Shown piece by piece: positions 1 through 9,151 of a stretch of 64,000 nucleotides of DNA (its first letter is position 1; each line of letters starts with the position of its first letter). The translations under genes were made by a program, and so were the position numbers. Origin of the DNA: Falsiroseomonas sp041690465 (GTDB lineage Bacteria > Pseudomonadota > Alphaproteobacteria > Acetobacterales > Acetobacteraceae); contig NZ_JAWLHG010000004.1 of the NCBI RefSeq assembly GCF_041690465.1, forward strand, positions 186,001 through 250,000, written 5' to 3'. Under the pieces are notes generated by a model. It made no database searches. It saw only the letters and a program-made list of their open reading frames with translations, and had not been told where the DNA came from.

Positions 1-1166
1 ACGCGATCGGCCGTGCGGGTGTTGCCGGTGATGTCGATGCGCTCGACATAGAGGCGGTTGCCTTCCGTCACCTCGAAGGTGACGTCCACGGTCTCCGCCT
101 CGCGGTTGCGGGTGACGCGCGGGCGAACCTCCACGAAGGGCACACCGGCCAGCCCGACGCTGTCGGAGAGCGCCTCCACGGCGCGCTCCACCGCATCGCC
201 GTCGTAGCGGTCGCCTTCCGAGAAGGGGACCTCCCGCCGCAGCGCCTCGGTGTCCACGCCGCGCAGGGTGGAGGTGATCTCCACATTGCCGATGCTGTAG
301 CGCGGGCCCTCGTTGACGGTGAAGGTGACGAAGAAGCTGCTCTGGTCGGGGGCGAGCTCGGCGGTGGCGCCGGTCACCTGCACATCGGCAAAACCCTGGC
401 GCAGGTAGAAGCGGCGCAGCAACTCGCGGTCGAAGGCCAGCCGCTCCGGGTCGTAGACGTCGGCGCTGGAGAGGAGATTGTACCAAGCCTGTTCGCGCGT
501 GGCGATCACGTCGCGCAGGCGCGAATCGGAGAAGGCGGTGTTGCCGACGAAGTTGACCCGGCTGACCAATGCGGCCGGACCTTCGGCGATCTCGAACACC
601 ACGTCCACGCGGTTCTGGTCGAGCTCGATGACCTTCGGCTCCACCGTGGCGGCAAAGCGGCCGCGGCGGGCATAGAGATCAAGGATCCGCTGGCGGTCCG
701 CCTGCGCCTGCTGCGGCGTGAACACCGCACGGGGGCGCAGCGTGACCTCGGCGGCGAGCACCTCGTCGCTGGCCTTGCTGTTGCCCTCGAAAGCCACGCG
801 GTTGACGATCGGGTTCTCCTGGACCGCCACCCGAAGCACGTCGCCCTGGCGGGCGATCCGCACGTCGCGGAACAGTCCGGTGGCGAACAGGGTCCGCAGG
901 CTGCGGTCCAGCCGGTCCGCGTTGAACGGGTCCCCGGGCTGGAGGAGCATGTAGGAGCGGATCGTATCCGCCTCGATCCGCTGGTTCCCGGTGACCTCGA
1001 TCGCCCGCACCACCCCGGACTGAGCCGGCGCGGCGGCGGGCGCGCGTGGACGCTGCTGCGCCTCCGCCGGGAGGGTCAGGACGATCGGGACGAGCGCGCT
1101 CGCGGCGAGCAGCAGGAGCCGGGTGGCAGCCAAGGCGGACTTCCCTGGGGCGTGATGAGCGTTCAT
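1..1166 (-). CDS. bamA: Outer-membrane protein assembly factor BamA, 5' part
   Basis: Core subunit of the BAM complex, which folds beta-barrel proteins into the outer membrane. The 388 codons present encode a signal peptide (hydrophobic run LLLLAASALVP ending LPAEAQQ) followed by POTRA repeats. Recognisable stretches are IEVTGNQRIEADTIRSYM, VAFEGNSKASDEVL, VNFVGNTAFSDSRL and IDITGNTRTADR. The C-terminal barrel lies outside the window. The start is uncertain: ATG at 1166 has AGGAG directly abutting it, which is too close. An in-frame TTG at 1133 has AGGGAAG about 6 nt upstream and would give a more compact signal peptide. Identity is secure; the start is not. Confidence 0.93.
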   Translation of the reverse strand, partial: MNAHHAPGKSALAATRLLLLAASALVPIVLTLPAEAQQRPRAPAAAPAQSGVVRAIEVTGNQRIEADTIRSYMLLQPGDPFNADRLDRSLRTLFATGLFRDVRIARQGDVLRVAVQENPIVNRVAFEGNSKASDEVLAAEVTLRPRAVFTPQQAQADRQRILDLYARRGRFAATVEPKVIELDQNRVDVVFEIAEGPAALVSRVNFVGNTAFSDSRLRDVIATREQAWYNLLSSADVYDPERLAFDRELLRRFYLRQGFADVQVTGATAELAPDQSSFFVTFTVNEGPRYSIGNVEITSTLRGVDTEALRREVPFSEGDRYDGDAVERAVEALSDSVGLAGVPFVEVRPRVTRNREAETVDVTFEVTEGNRLYVERIDITGNTRTADR

Positions 1167-1437
1167 CTCCTAGCGGAAGCGACCCCGCCTCGCCACCCCG
1201 CCCCGGCTTCAAGCCGCGTTTCAGCGCGCTTCAGCCGCATCGGAGGGCTGCGACTCGGCGCCTCGCGGCCGGTGTCCGGTCCGCGACTCCGCGAACCGGG
1301 ACCAGCCATGCGCCATCCGCGGCACCCGGCCGCCGCGCCGCCATCGCGCATCCGGCCGAAGCCGCTATCCTGTAATGCTGCCGCGGGCGGCGGGCGTCAT
1401 GGGGGCACGCCCCGGCCGCGGCCGCCGAAAGGAAAGC

Positions 1438-2658
1438 ATGCGCATCGGCCCGGCATCCGACCCGCGATGGAACACGCTGCTGCTCGCGCTCGGCGCGATG
1501 TCGCTGCAGCAGACCTTCGCCGCGCTCGGGCGGAACTTCCCCTATGTCATCGCGCCGGCGATCCTGGACGACCTGCGGCTCGATGCCGCCTGGGTCGGGG
1601 TCTATGTTGCGATCGCGGCCTTCGGTTCGTTGCTGTTCCAGCTGGGCTGCGGCAGCTTCATCGTGCGCTACGGCGCACTGCGCACCAGCCAGGCCGCGCT
1701 GGCGATGGTGGCGATTGGCCTGGCCGCGGCGGCCGGCGGCCCGCTGGTGCTCTTCGCCCTCTCGGCGCTGATCGGCGGCGGCGGCGCGGCGGTGTCCACG
1801 CCGGCAAGCTCGCACCTGCTCGGCCGCTATTCGCCGCCGCGCTACCTGCCGCTGATCTTCTCGATCAAGCAGACAGCGGTGCCGGCCGGCCTGCTGCTCG
1901 CCGGCGTGCTGGCGCCGCAGCTGACCGAATGGCTCGGCTGGCGCGGGGCGGTGCTGGCGACGGCGGCCGCCTGCCTCGGTTTCGCGGTCGCGCTGCAGCC
2001 GATGCGCCGGGAATTCGACTCCGACCGGGTGCCGAGCCGGAGCTTCCGCTTCTCCGATTTCCACCGCACCCTCGCCGCCGTGACGGCCACGCGCGAGCTG
2101 CGGCACCTGTCTTTCGCCTGCGCCGCCTTCAACGGCTTGCAGACCGTCTTCATCGCCTACTTCGTCACCTACCTGACGACGCTGGGCTACGGCCTGGCGG
2201 CGGCCGGGCTGCTGTTCTCGGCGGCCACGCTAATCGCCGTGCCGGGGCGCATCCTGTGGGGCTGGCTCGGCAGCGTCCGTTCGACGCCGCGGCAACTGCT
2301 CGGATGGCTCGCGCTGGGGATGGCCGCGAGTTCCACCCTGCTTGGCCTCTCCGGCGGGGACTGGCCGATCGCGATCACCGCCATCGCCGCGGTCGGGCTG
2401 AGCCTGACGGCGCTGTCCTGGCACGGCGTGCTGCTGGCCGAGGCGGCGCGGCTGGCGCCCGAAGGCATGCGCGGCAGCGCGACCGGCGGCGTGCTCTCCT
2501 TCGGCCAGGTGGGCGCGCTGGCCCTTCCGCTGGTCTATGGCGCGGTGCTCGGGCTGACCGGCAGCTATGGCATGGGCTTCGTGCTGTGCGGCCTGCCGGC
2601 GGTGGCGGTGGGCGTGACGCTGCTGCGCCGCGGCAAGCCGCCGGCCCCGTCCGTCTGA
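1438..2658 (+). CDS. MFS transporter
   Basis: A 406-aa polytopic inner-membrane protein with about twelve hydrophobic segments in two halves, separated by a basic central loop near residue 200 (MRREFDSDRVPSRSFRF). This is the usual major facilitator layout. Small-residue-rich helices (GLAAAAGGPLVLFALSALI) and the conserved-looking HLLGRYSPPRYLPLIFSIKQ support the family. The ATG at 1438 follows AAAGGA at good spacing; the frame is open upstream but without a better site. It stands alone, divergent from bamA and convergent with the ABC-F gene 25 nt away. Substrate cannot be told; it may export or import a small organic acid or drug. Confidence 0.85.
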   Translation: MRIGPASDPRWNTLLLALGAMSLQQTFAALGRNFPYVIAPAILDDLRLDAAWVGVYVAIAAFGSLLFQLGCGSFIVRYGALRTSQAALAMVAIGLAAAAGGPLVLFALSALIGGGGAAVSTPASSHLLGRYSPPRYLPLIFSIKQTAVPAGLLLAGVLAPQLTEWLGWRGAVLATAAACLGFAVALQPMRREFDSDRVPSRSFRFSDFHRTLAAVTATRELRHLSFACAAFNGLQTVFIAYFVTYLTTLGYGLAAAGLLFSAATLIAVPGRILWGWLGSVRSTPRQLLGWLALGMAASSTLLGLSGGDWPIAITAIAAVGLSLTALSWHGVLLAEAARLAPEGMRGSATGGVLSFGQVGALALPLVYGAVLGLTGSYGMGFVLCGLPAVAVGVTLLRRGKPPAPSV

Positions 2659-2683
2659 ACCCGCTGTCCGGGCCTATGCGGCC

Positions 2684-4306
2684 TCAGCTCCGCAGCCCGG
2701 GCGCCTCCTGCCCGGTGCGCGCAACGTAGTCCGTGTAGCCGCCGTCGTACTGGTGAAGTCCCTCGGGCGTCAGCTCCAGCACGCGGTTGGACAGCGCCGC
2801 GAGGAAATGGCGGTCATGCGAGACGAACAGCATCGTTCCCTCGTATTGCGACAGGGCCGCGATCAGCATCTCCTTCGTCGCCATGTCCAGGTGGTTCGTG
2901 GGCTCGTCCAGCACCAGGAAGTTCGGCGGGTCGTAGAGCATCTTTGCCATCACCAGCCGCGCCTTCTCGCCGCCCGACAGCACGCGGCAGCTCTTCTCCA
3001 CATCGTCGCCGGGGAAGCCGAAGCAGCCCGCCAGCGCGCGCAGCGAGCCCTGCCCCGCGCGGGGGAACGCATCCTCCAGCGCCTGGAACACGCTGCGCTC
3101 GCCGTCGAGCAGCTCCATCGCGTGCTGCGCGAAGTAGCCGAGCTTCACCCCGCCGCCGAGCGTCACCGTGCCCGCATCCGGCTGCGTGGAGCCGGTGACC
3201 AGCTTCAGCAGGGTGGACTTGCCCGCGCCGTTGATCCCCATCACGCAGCAGCGCTCCCGCCGGCGCACCAGCAGGTCGAGCCCGTCATAGATCACCTTGC
3301 TGCCGTAGCGCTTGTGCACGCCGCGCAGCTTCGCCACGTCCTCGCCCGAGCGCGGCGCGGGCAGGAACTCGAAGCTGACGGACTGCCGCCGCCGCGGCGG
3401 CTCCACGCGGTCGATCTTCTCGAGCTTCTTCACCCGGCTCTGCACCTGCGCCGCGTGGGAGGCGCGCGCCTTGAAGCGCTCGATGAAGTTGATCTCCTTG
3501 GCGAGCATCGCCTGCTGGCGCTCGAACTGCGCCTGCTGCTGCTTCTCGGCCAGCGCGCGCTGCTGTTCGTAGAATTCGTAGTCGCCCGAATAGGTAGTCA
3601 GCGCGCCGCCATCGATCTCGATCACCTTGCGCACGATGCGGTTCATGAAGGCGCGGTCGTGCGAGGTCATCAGCAGCGCGCCGTCGTAGCCGGTCAGGAA
3701 GCTCTCCAGCCAGATCAGGCTTTCCAGGTCGAGGTGGTTGCTCGGCTCGTCCAGCAGCATCACGTCCGGGCGCATCAGCAGGATGCGGGCCAGCGCCACG
3801 CGCATCTTCCAGCCGCCCGACAGTGCGCCGACATCGCCGTCCATCATCTCCTGCTCGAAGCCGAGGCCGGCCAGCACCTCGCGGGCGCTGCTCTCCAGCG
3901 CATAGCCGCCGAGGGCCTCGAAGCGCGCCTGCACCTCACCGAAGCGCTCGATGATGGCGTCGAGCTCGTCCGCCTGGTCGGGGTCCGCCATGGCGGCCTC
4001 CAGCGCCCGCAGCTCGGCCGCCACGGCGCTGACATCGCCGGCGCCGTCCATCACCTCGGCCACCGCGCTGCGGCCGGACATCTCGCCGACATCCTGGCTG
4101 AAGAAGCCGATGCTGACGCCGCGATCCACCAGCACCTGGCCCTCGTCGGGCGGTTCCTGCCCGGTGATCATGCGGAACAGCGTCGTCTTGCCGGCCCCGT
4201 TCGGACCGACCAGGCCGATCTTCTCGCCCCTCTGGAGCGCGGCGGAGGCCTCGATGAACAGGATCTGTCGGCCGTTCTGCTTGCCGATGTTGTGTAGGCG
4301 GATCAT
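2684..4306 (-). CDS. ABC-F family ATP-binding protein (Uup/YheS-like)
   Basis: A 540-aa soluble protein with two ABC ATPase domains and no membrane segment, typical of ribosome-associated ABC-F translation factors. Domain 1 has Walker A GPNGAGKTT, signature LSGGWKMRVALARIL and Walker B VMLLDEPSNHLD. Domain 2 has GINGAGKST, LSGGEKARLVMAKML and LVLDEPTNHLD. Between them is the charged, coiled linker of the family (QQRALAEKQQQAQFERQQAM). ATG at 4306 begins MIRLHNIGKQ, the usual N-terminus; no clear Shine-Dalgarno precedes it. Which subfamily (Uup, YheS, EttA) is undecided; the short C-terminus without a coiled-coil extension fits YheS best. Confidence 0.93.
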   Translation of the reverse strand: MIRLHNIGKQNGRQILFIEASAALQRGEKIGLVGPNGAGKTTLFRMITGQEPPDEGQVLVDRGVSIGFFSQDVGEMSGRSAVAEVMDGAGDVSAVAAELRALEAAMADPDQADELDAIIERFGEVQARFEALGGYALESSAREVLAGLGFEQEMMDGDVGALSGGWKMRVALARILLMRPDVMLLDEPSNHLDLESLIWLESFLTGYDGALLMTSHDRAFMNRIVRKVIEIDGGALTTYSGDYEFYEQQRALAEKQQQAQFERQQAMLAKEINFIERFKARASHAAQVQSRVKKLEKIDRVEPPRRRQSVSFEFLPAPRSGEDVAKLRGVHKRYGSKVIYDGLDLLVRRRERCCVMGINGAGKSTLLKLVTGSTQPDAGTVTLGGGVKLGYFAQHAMELLDGERSVFQALEDAFPRAGQGSLRALAGCFGFPGDDVEKSCRVLSGGEKARLVMAKMLYDPPNFLVLDEPTNHLDMATKEMLIAALSQYEGTMLFVSHDRHFLAALSNRVLELTPEGLHQYDGGYTDYVARTGQEAPGLRS

Positions 4307-4340
4307 GCGTCTGGGGAGCTTGGGACTGTTGCGGCCGCGC

Positions 4341-5900
4341 TTATGGCACGCGACGCGCCGGCGACCGAGTGGGGGCGGCCTCGAGATAGATCGCCTCCAG
4401 CTCGCGGCAGAGTCGCGCAGGGTCGGCGGCGGGGCTGGCGGCAAGCAGCTGCCGCTGGCGGGCGCGGCGCTCGGCCAGAGCCTCCGGCGCGGCGGCGAGA
4501 CGAACGGCGAGCGCCACGAGCGCCGCCTCGTCACTGGCCACGAACTCGCCGAAACCGGCCGCCATGAGGATGGAGCGGCTGGTCCGGCCGGCCCAGCGGT
4601 CGCCGATGGTGGTCAGCACCGGCACGCCCTGCCATAGCGCCTCCACCGTCGTGGTGCCGCCGTTGTACGGGAAGGTGTCGAGCGCGATGTCGATCTCGTC
4701 GTAGGTGCGCAGGAACTCGTCATGCGCCGCGCTGCCGAGCAGCGTGAGCCGGTCGGCGCCGATCCCGAGCGGGGCGAAGCGCGCGCGAAGCGCATCGCGG
4801 TTCGATGCGTGGTCGAGCGCGCGGTTGCGCAGCAGCAGGCGCGAACCCGGGCAGGCGCGCAGCACCGCCGACCAGGTGGCAAGCGTGCCGGGCGTCAGCT
4901 TGTAGGGCGAGTTGAGGCTGCCGAACGTGACATGCCGGTTCCGCAGGCAGGGCGGCGGCGCGACCGGCGGGGTCGGGTAGAACATGTCGAAGGCGAGATA
5001 GCTGTGGCTCACGCGGCGGACCGGTTCGGTGCAGAAGCGCTCCTCGCCGGGCGGGATGGCCCAGCGGTCGCCGATGAGCGCATCGAGATGCGGGAAGCCG
5101 GTGGTGCCATACATGCCGTTCCAGGCAATCTGCACCGGCGCCGCACGATGCAGCAGCAGCGGCAGCCGCGACGGGTGGCTGTAGCCGTTCAGGTCGACCA
5201 GGATGTCGATCCCGGCCTCCCGGATGTGGCCGGCGAGTGCGGCGTTGGAGACGCCGGTGACCTCCCAGATGCGATCCTCGGCGTGGTCGCGGTAGCCGGC
5301 CTCGCCGCTCGGCAGGGCGCCGTCCACGATCAGGTTGAGCTCGAAGCGGTCCCGGTCATGGGCGTTCAGCACGCCCATGTACATCTTCATCCAGTTCCGC
5401 TGCCCGAAGAAGGCGCCGTAATAGGCCAGTCGGACCTTGCCCTGCCGCGGCGGGGGCGCCGGTGGCCGGGCGGGAATGGCGGCGGCCTCGGCCTCCGCCC
5501 AGCGGCGGCGGATCGCCAGGATCGAGGCGTTGTCGAGCTCGGGATCGCCCGGCGCCATGATGGCGTGGTTGCGCAGCGCCGCCGTGCGGACCTCGGCGTC
5601 ACCTTCGCGGATCGCCCGGTCGTTCTCGCGCATGGCCTCGGAGACCTCGCCGAGGGCGAACAAGGCGCGCGCCAGGTTCACCCGCAGCCAGGCATGTTCG
5701 GGCGCGAGCGAGAGCGCATGGCGGACCGCCGCGATCGCCTCGCCGTAATCGAACAGCGCCGCCGCCGCCTGGCCCAGGCCGGCCCAGGCCTCGAACCGCC
5801 CGGGGTCGCGCGCCAGGGCGGCGCGGAAGGCGGCGCCGGCCGCTTCGGGTTGCCCGGCATCGAGCAGGCGGCGCGCCTCGGCGAGGCTGGTTTCGGCCAT
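4341..5900 (-). CDS. TPR-repeat glycosyltransferase, GT41 (O-GlcNAc transferase-like)
   Basis: 519 aa. The N-terminal ~130 residues form TPR helices (RDPGRFEAWAGLGQAAAALF, ALSLAPEHAWLRVNLARAL). The rest resembles the GT41/SPINDLY catalytic region: KVRLAYYGAFFGQRNW, DILVDLNGYSHPSRLPLLLH, VQIAWNGMYGTTGFPHLDAL, VTFGSLNSPYKLTPGTLATW, DIALDTFPYNGGTTTVEAL and VPVLTTIGDRWAGRTSRSIL. Members transfer a sugar from a UDP-sugar to proteins. The acceptor here is unknown. It lies 34 nt upstream of the ABC-F gene on the same strand. ATG at 5900 is chosen because TPR homology begins at once; longer in-frame starts have no support. Confidence 0.88.
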   Translation of the reverse strand: MAETSLAEARRLLDAGQPEAAGAAFRAALARDPGRFEAWAGLGQAAAALFDYGEAIAAVRHALSLAPEHAWLRVNLARALFALGEVSEAMRENDRAIREGDAEVRTAALRNHAIMAPGDPELDNASILAIRRRWAEAEAAAIPARPPAPPPRQGKVRLAYYGAFFGQRNWMKMYMGVLNAHDRDRFELNLIVDGALPSGEAGYRDHAEDRIWEVTGVSNAALAGHIREAGIDILVDLNGYSHPSRLPLLLHRAAPVQIAWNGMYGTTGFPHLDALIGDRWAIPPGEERFCTEPVRRVSHSYLAFDMFYPTPPVAPPPCLRNRHVTFGSLNSPYKLTPGTLATWSAVLRACPGSRLLLRNRALDHASNRDALRARFAPLGIGADRLTLLGSAAHDEFLRTYDEIDIALDTFPYNGGTTTVEALWQGVPVLTTIGDRWAGRTSRSILMAAGFGEFVASDEAALVALAVRLAAAPEALAERRARQRQLLAASPAADPARLCRELEAIYLEAAPTRSPARRVP

Positions 5901-6026
5901 GCGGTGATCCCTGTTCGGTGAGGGCGAAAAAGCGCAGGTGACAACCACCTTGCCGTGCATGTAATCCAACGCCCATGATCACCCGCCGATACGACGCGGA
6001 GCGGGACGGGCAGGAGACCGAAGGCT

Positions 6027-6488
6027 ATGGTGAAGCTCAACGTCAACGGGAAGGTGGTGGAGGTTGATGCCACCCCGGACACGCCGCTGCTCTGGGCGCT
6101 GCGCGACCATGCCGGGCTGACGGGCACGAAATACGGCTGCGGCATCGCCGCCTGCGGCGCCTGCACGGTCCATATCGACGGGCAGGCCATCCGCTCCTGC
6201 ATCACGCCGCTCTCGGCGCTCGACGACTCGCAGAAGATCGTGACGATCGAGGGCCTGTCGCCGGACGGCAACCACCCGGTCCAGGTCGCCTGGCGCGAGA
6301 TGGACGTGCCGCAATGCGGCTTCTGCCAGTCCGGCATGATCATGGCCGCGGCCGCGCTGCTGGCGCAGACGCCGCGCCCGACCGACGAGGACATCAACGC
6401 GGCGATGACCAACATCTGCCGCTGCGGCACCTACAATCGCGTCCGCGCGGGCATCCACCAGGCCGCCCGCGGCGGCATCACCGGCTGA
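6027..6488 (+). CDS. iorA: (2Fe-2S)-binding subunit of a xanthine-oxidase-family dehydrogenase
   Basis: A 153-aa small subunit that carries two [2Fe-2S] clusters and passes electrons from the molybdenum site. The plant-type ferredoxin cluster has C38, C43, C46 and C58 (CGIAACGACTVHIDG). The second cluster has C97, C100, C131 and C133 (CGFCQSGMIM, CRCGTYNRVRAGI). AGGAG lies about 10 nt before the ATG. The next gene, 14 nt downstream, encodes the molybdopterin subunit, so the pair is a two-subunit oxidoreductase of the isoquinoline-1-oxidoreductase (IorAB) type. There is no FAD subunit, which fits a cytochrome-coupled enzyme. Confidence 0.93.
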   Translation: MVKLNVNGKVVEVDATPDTPLLWALRDHAGLTGTKYGCGIAACGACTVHIDGQAIRSCITPLSALDDSQKIVTIEGLSPDGNHPVQVAWREMDVPQCGFCQSGMIMAAAALLAQTPRPTDEDINAAMTNICRCGTYNRVRAGIHQAARGGITG

Positions 6489-6502
6489 AGGAGGCGCGCA
6501 TC

Positions 6503-8686
6503 ATGGCTCCGCTCGACAATGTTGCGTCGTCCCGCCGCGGCCTGCTGAAGGGCGCCGCCGCCGGCGCCGTGCTGTTCGGCTTCCATCTGCCGCCGAAGGA
6601 GGCGCTCGGCCAGGCCGCGCCCAATGGACAGGTGCCGGAAGTCAATGCCTGGGTGGTGATCCACCCGGATGACCGCGTGGTGCTGCGCATGGCCCGCTCG
6701 GAGATGGGACAGGGCACGCGCACGGGCCTCGCGCAGATGATCGCCGAGGAGCTGCATTGCGACTGGTCGAAGGTCGGCACCGAATACGTCACCCCCGGCG
6801 AGAGCCTGCGCCGCAACCGGGTTTGGGGCGCGTTCCTGACCGCCGGCAGCCAGGGCATCCGGCAGAGCCAGGATTATGTCCGGAAGGGCGGCGCCGCCGC
6901 GCGCATCATGCTGATCCAGGCCGCCGCCAACCGCTGGGGCGTGCCGGCGGCGGAGTGCAGCGCGAAGGACAGCGTCGTCACGCACGGGCCATCCGGCCGC
7001 ACGCTGCGCTACGGCGAGGTCGCGGCCGAGGCCGCGCGCCTGACGCCGCCGGTGGAGGTGCCGCTGAAGGACCCGCGCGAGTGGACGGTGATCGGCACCT
7101 CCAGGCCGCGGCTCGATACGGCGGACAAGACCACCGGCAAGCTGGTCTACGGCTCCGACCTGCGCATGCCGGGGATGCTGGTGGCGGTGCCGCGGCGCTG
7201 CCCGGTGTTCGGCGGCAAGGTGCGCTCCATCGATCGTGCCTCGGCCGCCGCGATGCCGGGCGTGCGGCATGTGCTGCAGGTCGGCGACGGCGCGGTGGCG
7301 GTGGTGGCCGACACCTTCTGGCAGGCCAAGACCGCGCTCGACGCGCTGAAGGTCGAGTGGGACGTGGGCGAGAACGGCAATGTCTCCTCGGCCACCATCG
7401 ATGCGCGGCTGACCGAGGGGCTGGATGCGGCAGAAGCCTTCGTCGGCAACCAGAACGGCGATGCGCGCGCGGCGATCGCCGGCGCGGCGCGGAAGATCGA
7501 GGCGGTCTATTCCTACCCCTTCCTCAATCACGCCCCGATGGAGCCGATGAACGCGACGGTGGTCTGGACGCCGACGCGCTGCGACGTCTGGTGCCCGACG
7601 CAGAATGGCGAGGCCGCTCTGGCCGCCGCCGCGCAGGCCGCCGGCCTGCCGCAGACGGCGTGCGACATCCATCGCGTGGACCTCGGCGGCGGCTTCGGCC
7701 GGCGCACCACGCATGACTGGCTGATCGACGCCGTCATGATCGCGAAGCAGGTGCCGGGCGTGCCCATCAAGACGATGTGGACGCGCGAGGAGGACATGGT
7801 GCAGGGGCGCTACCACCCCGTCACCAAGGCCAAGCTCACCGCCGGCATCGACGCCAACGGCGAGATCACCGGCCTGCACATGCGCATCTCCGGCCAGTCC
7901 ATCCTGGCCTATGTCTTCCCGAATGCGCTGCAGGCCGGACGCGATCCGGTGGTGTTCCAGGGGCTCAACCCGACCGGCAACGACAGCCGCATCGGCTACA
8001 CCTTCCCGAACCTGCTGATCGACCATGCGATGCGCAACACGCATGTGCCGCCGCATTTCTGGCGCGGCGTGAACCACAACCAGAACGCCGTGTACCTCGA
8101 ATGCTTCCTGGACGAGATCGCGCATGCGACGAACCAGGATCCGCTGGCGCTGCGCCGCAAGCTGATGGCGAACCACCCGAAGCACCTGGCGGTGCTGAAC
8201 GCCGTGGCCGAGCGCATCGGCTGGGGCACCCCGCCGCCGGCCGGCGTGCATCGCGGCATCGCGCAGCAGATGGGCTTCGGCAGCTATGTCGCCGCCGCGG
8301 CCGAGGTTTCGGTGAACGACCGGGGCGAGTTGCGGATGCACCGCATCGTGGCGGCGACGGATTGCGGCCACGCCGTCAACCCGCGGCAGATCGAGATGCA
8401 GGTGGAGGGATCCTTCGTCTATGGCCTCTCCGCCCTGCTCTATGGCGAGTGCACGGTGAAGGACGGCGCGATCGAGCAGACCAACTTCGACACCTACAAC
8501 GTGCTGCGCATGGACGAGATGCCGAAGGTGGAAACCATTGTCATGCCCTCCGGTGACTTCTGGGGCGGCGTGGGCGAGCCGACCATCATGGTCGCGGCGC
8601 CTGCGGTGCTGAACGCGATCTTCGCGGCGACGGGCAAGCGCATCCGCTCGGTGCCGCTGAAGAACCAGGATCTGCGTCGCGCCTAG
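6503..8686 (+). CDS. iorB: Molybdopterin-binding subunit, isoquinoline 1-oxidoreductase (IorB) type
   Basis: A 727-aa large subunit binding the molybdenum cofactor; it hydroxylates N-heterocycles or oxidises aldehydes. A twin-arginine-type leader (SRRGLLKGAAAGAVLFGFHL) near residue 10 indicates folded export to the periplasm. Family stretches include SEMGQGTRTGLAQMIAEEL, FLNHAPMEPMNATV, LGGGFGRRTTHDW, RGVNHNQNAVYLECFLDEIA and VGEPTIMVAAPAVLNAIFAATGK near the end, where the base-catalytic Glu of the family (GEP) is present. The start has GAAGGAGG upstream. It is followed by sox genes on the same strand with a 20-nt gap. The true substrate cannot be read from sequence; aldehydes are a common alternative. 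Confidence 0.92.
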   Translation: MAPLDNVASSRRGLLKGAAAGAVLFGFHLPPKEALGQAAPNGQVPEVNAWVVIHPDDRVVLRMARSEMGQGTRTGLAQMIAEELHCDWSKVGTEYVTPGESLRRNRVWGAFLTAGSQGIRQSQDYVRKGGAAARIMLIQAAANRWGVPAAECSAKDSVVTHGPSGRTLRYGEVAAEAARLTPPVEVPLKDPREWTVIGTSRPRLDTADKTTGKLVYGSDLRMPGMLVAVPRRCPVFGGKVRSIDRASAAAMPGVRHVLQVGDGAVAVVADTFWQAKTALDALKVEWDVGENGNVSSATIDARLTEGLDAAEAFVGNQNGDARAAIAGAARKIEAVYSYPFLNHAPMEPMNATVVWTPTRCDVWCPTQNGEAALAAAAQAAGLPQTACDIHRVDLGGGFGRRTTHDWLIDAVMIAKQVPGVPIKTMWTREEDMVQGRYHPVTKAKLTAGIDANGEITGLHMRISGQSILAYVFPNALQAGRDPVVFQGLNPTGNDSRIGYTFPNLLIDHAMRNTHVPPHFWRGVNHNQNAVYLECFLDEIAHATNQDPLALRRKLMANHPKHLAVLNAVAERIGWGTPPPAGVHRGIAQQMGFGSYVAAAAEVSVNDRGELRMHRIVAATDCGHAVNPRQIEMQVEGSFVYGLSALLYGECTVKDGAIEQTNFDTYNVLRMDEMPKVETIVMPSGDFWGGVGEPTIMVAAPAVLNAIFAATGKRIRSVPLKNQDLRRA

Positions 8687-8706
8687 ACGCGCAGGGCCTT
8701 GGGCAC

Positions 8707-9147
8707 TTGAGAGCGGGGCGTCTCGTCGCGCTGATCCTGCTCGCCGCCGCGCCGCCGGCGATGGGGAGGGTTGCCCCTTTCGTGGTGACGGGCGACGCCA
8801 TCCCGGCGCCGCTCGACGGCATGGCGGGCGATGCGGCGCGCGGCGCGGCGGTGGTGAGGAACCGGGAGACGGCGAATTGCCTGATCTGCCATTCCATCCC
8901 CGATCCGCGCGAGCGCTTCATGGGCGATATCGGCCCGCCGCTTGCCGGCGTCGGCGCGCGGCTCACCCGCGGGCAGATCCGGCTGCGGCTGGTGGACCCG
9001 ACGCTGGTCAACCCTGCCGCTGTGATGCCCGCCTATCACCGTGTGGCGGGGCTGGTGCGGGTGGATGAACGCTATCGCGGCCAGCCGGTGCTGACCGCGC
9101 AGGAGATCGAGGACGTGGTGGCGTATCTCGCCACGCTGAGGGACTGA
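8707..9147 (+). CDS. soxX: Sulfur-oxidation c-type cytochrome SoxX
   Basis: A 146-aa monohaem periplasmic cytochrome, partner of SoxA in the complex that couples thiosulfate to the SoxY carrier. It has a signal peptide (LVALILLAAAPPAMG), one haem motif CLICH, and the distal Met region VMPAYHRVAGL, all in SoxX-like context (GDIGPPLAGVGARLTRGQIR). The only start that keeps the signal peptide is TTG at 8707; no strong Shine-Dalgarno is visible and the next ATG would remove the leader. It is first of soxXYZA, with 4 nt to soxY. Confidence 0.92.
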   Translation: MRAGRLVALILLAAAPPAMGRVAPFVVTGDAIPAPLDGMAGDAARGAAVVRNRETANCLICHSIPDPRERFMGDIGPPLAGVGARLTRGQIRLRLVDPTLVNPAAVMPAYHRVAGLVRVDERYRGQPVLTAQEIEDVVAYLATLRD

Positions 9148-9151
9148 GACC

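Noticed and set aside
2753..4297. A 514-codon open frame opposite the ABC-F gene
   Set aside because: The minus strand has both Walker and signature motifs twice; the plus frame is compositional noise.
5901..6026. Riboswitch upstream of iorA
   Set aside because: Only a short AGGTG/CACCT pairing is visible in 126 nt; no known riboswitch pattern was recognised.
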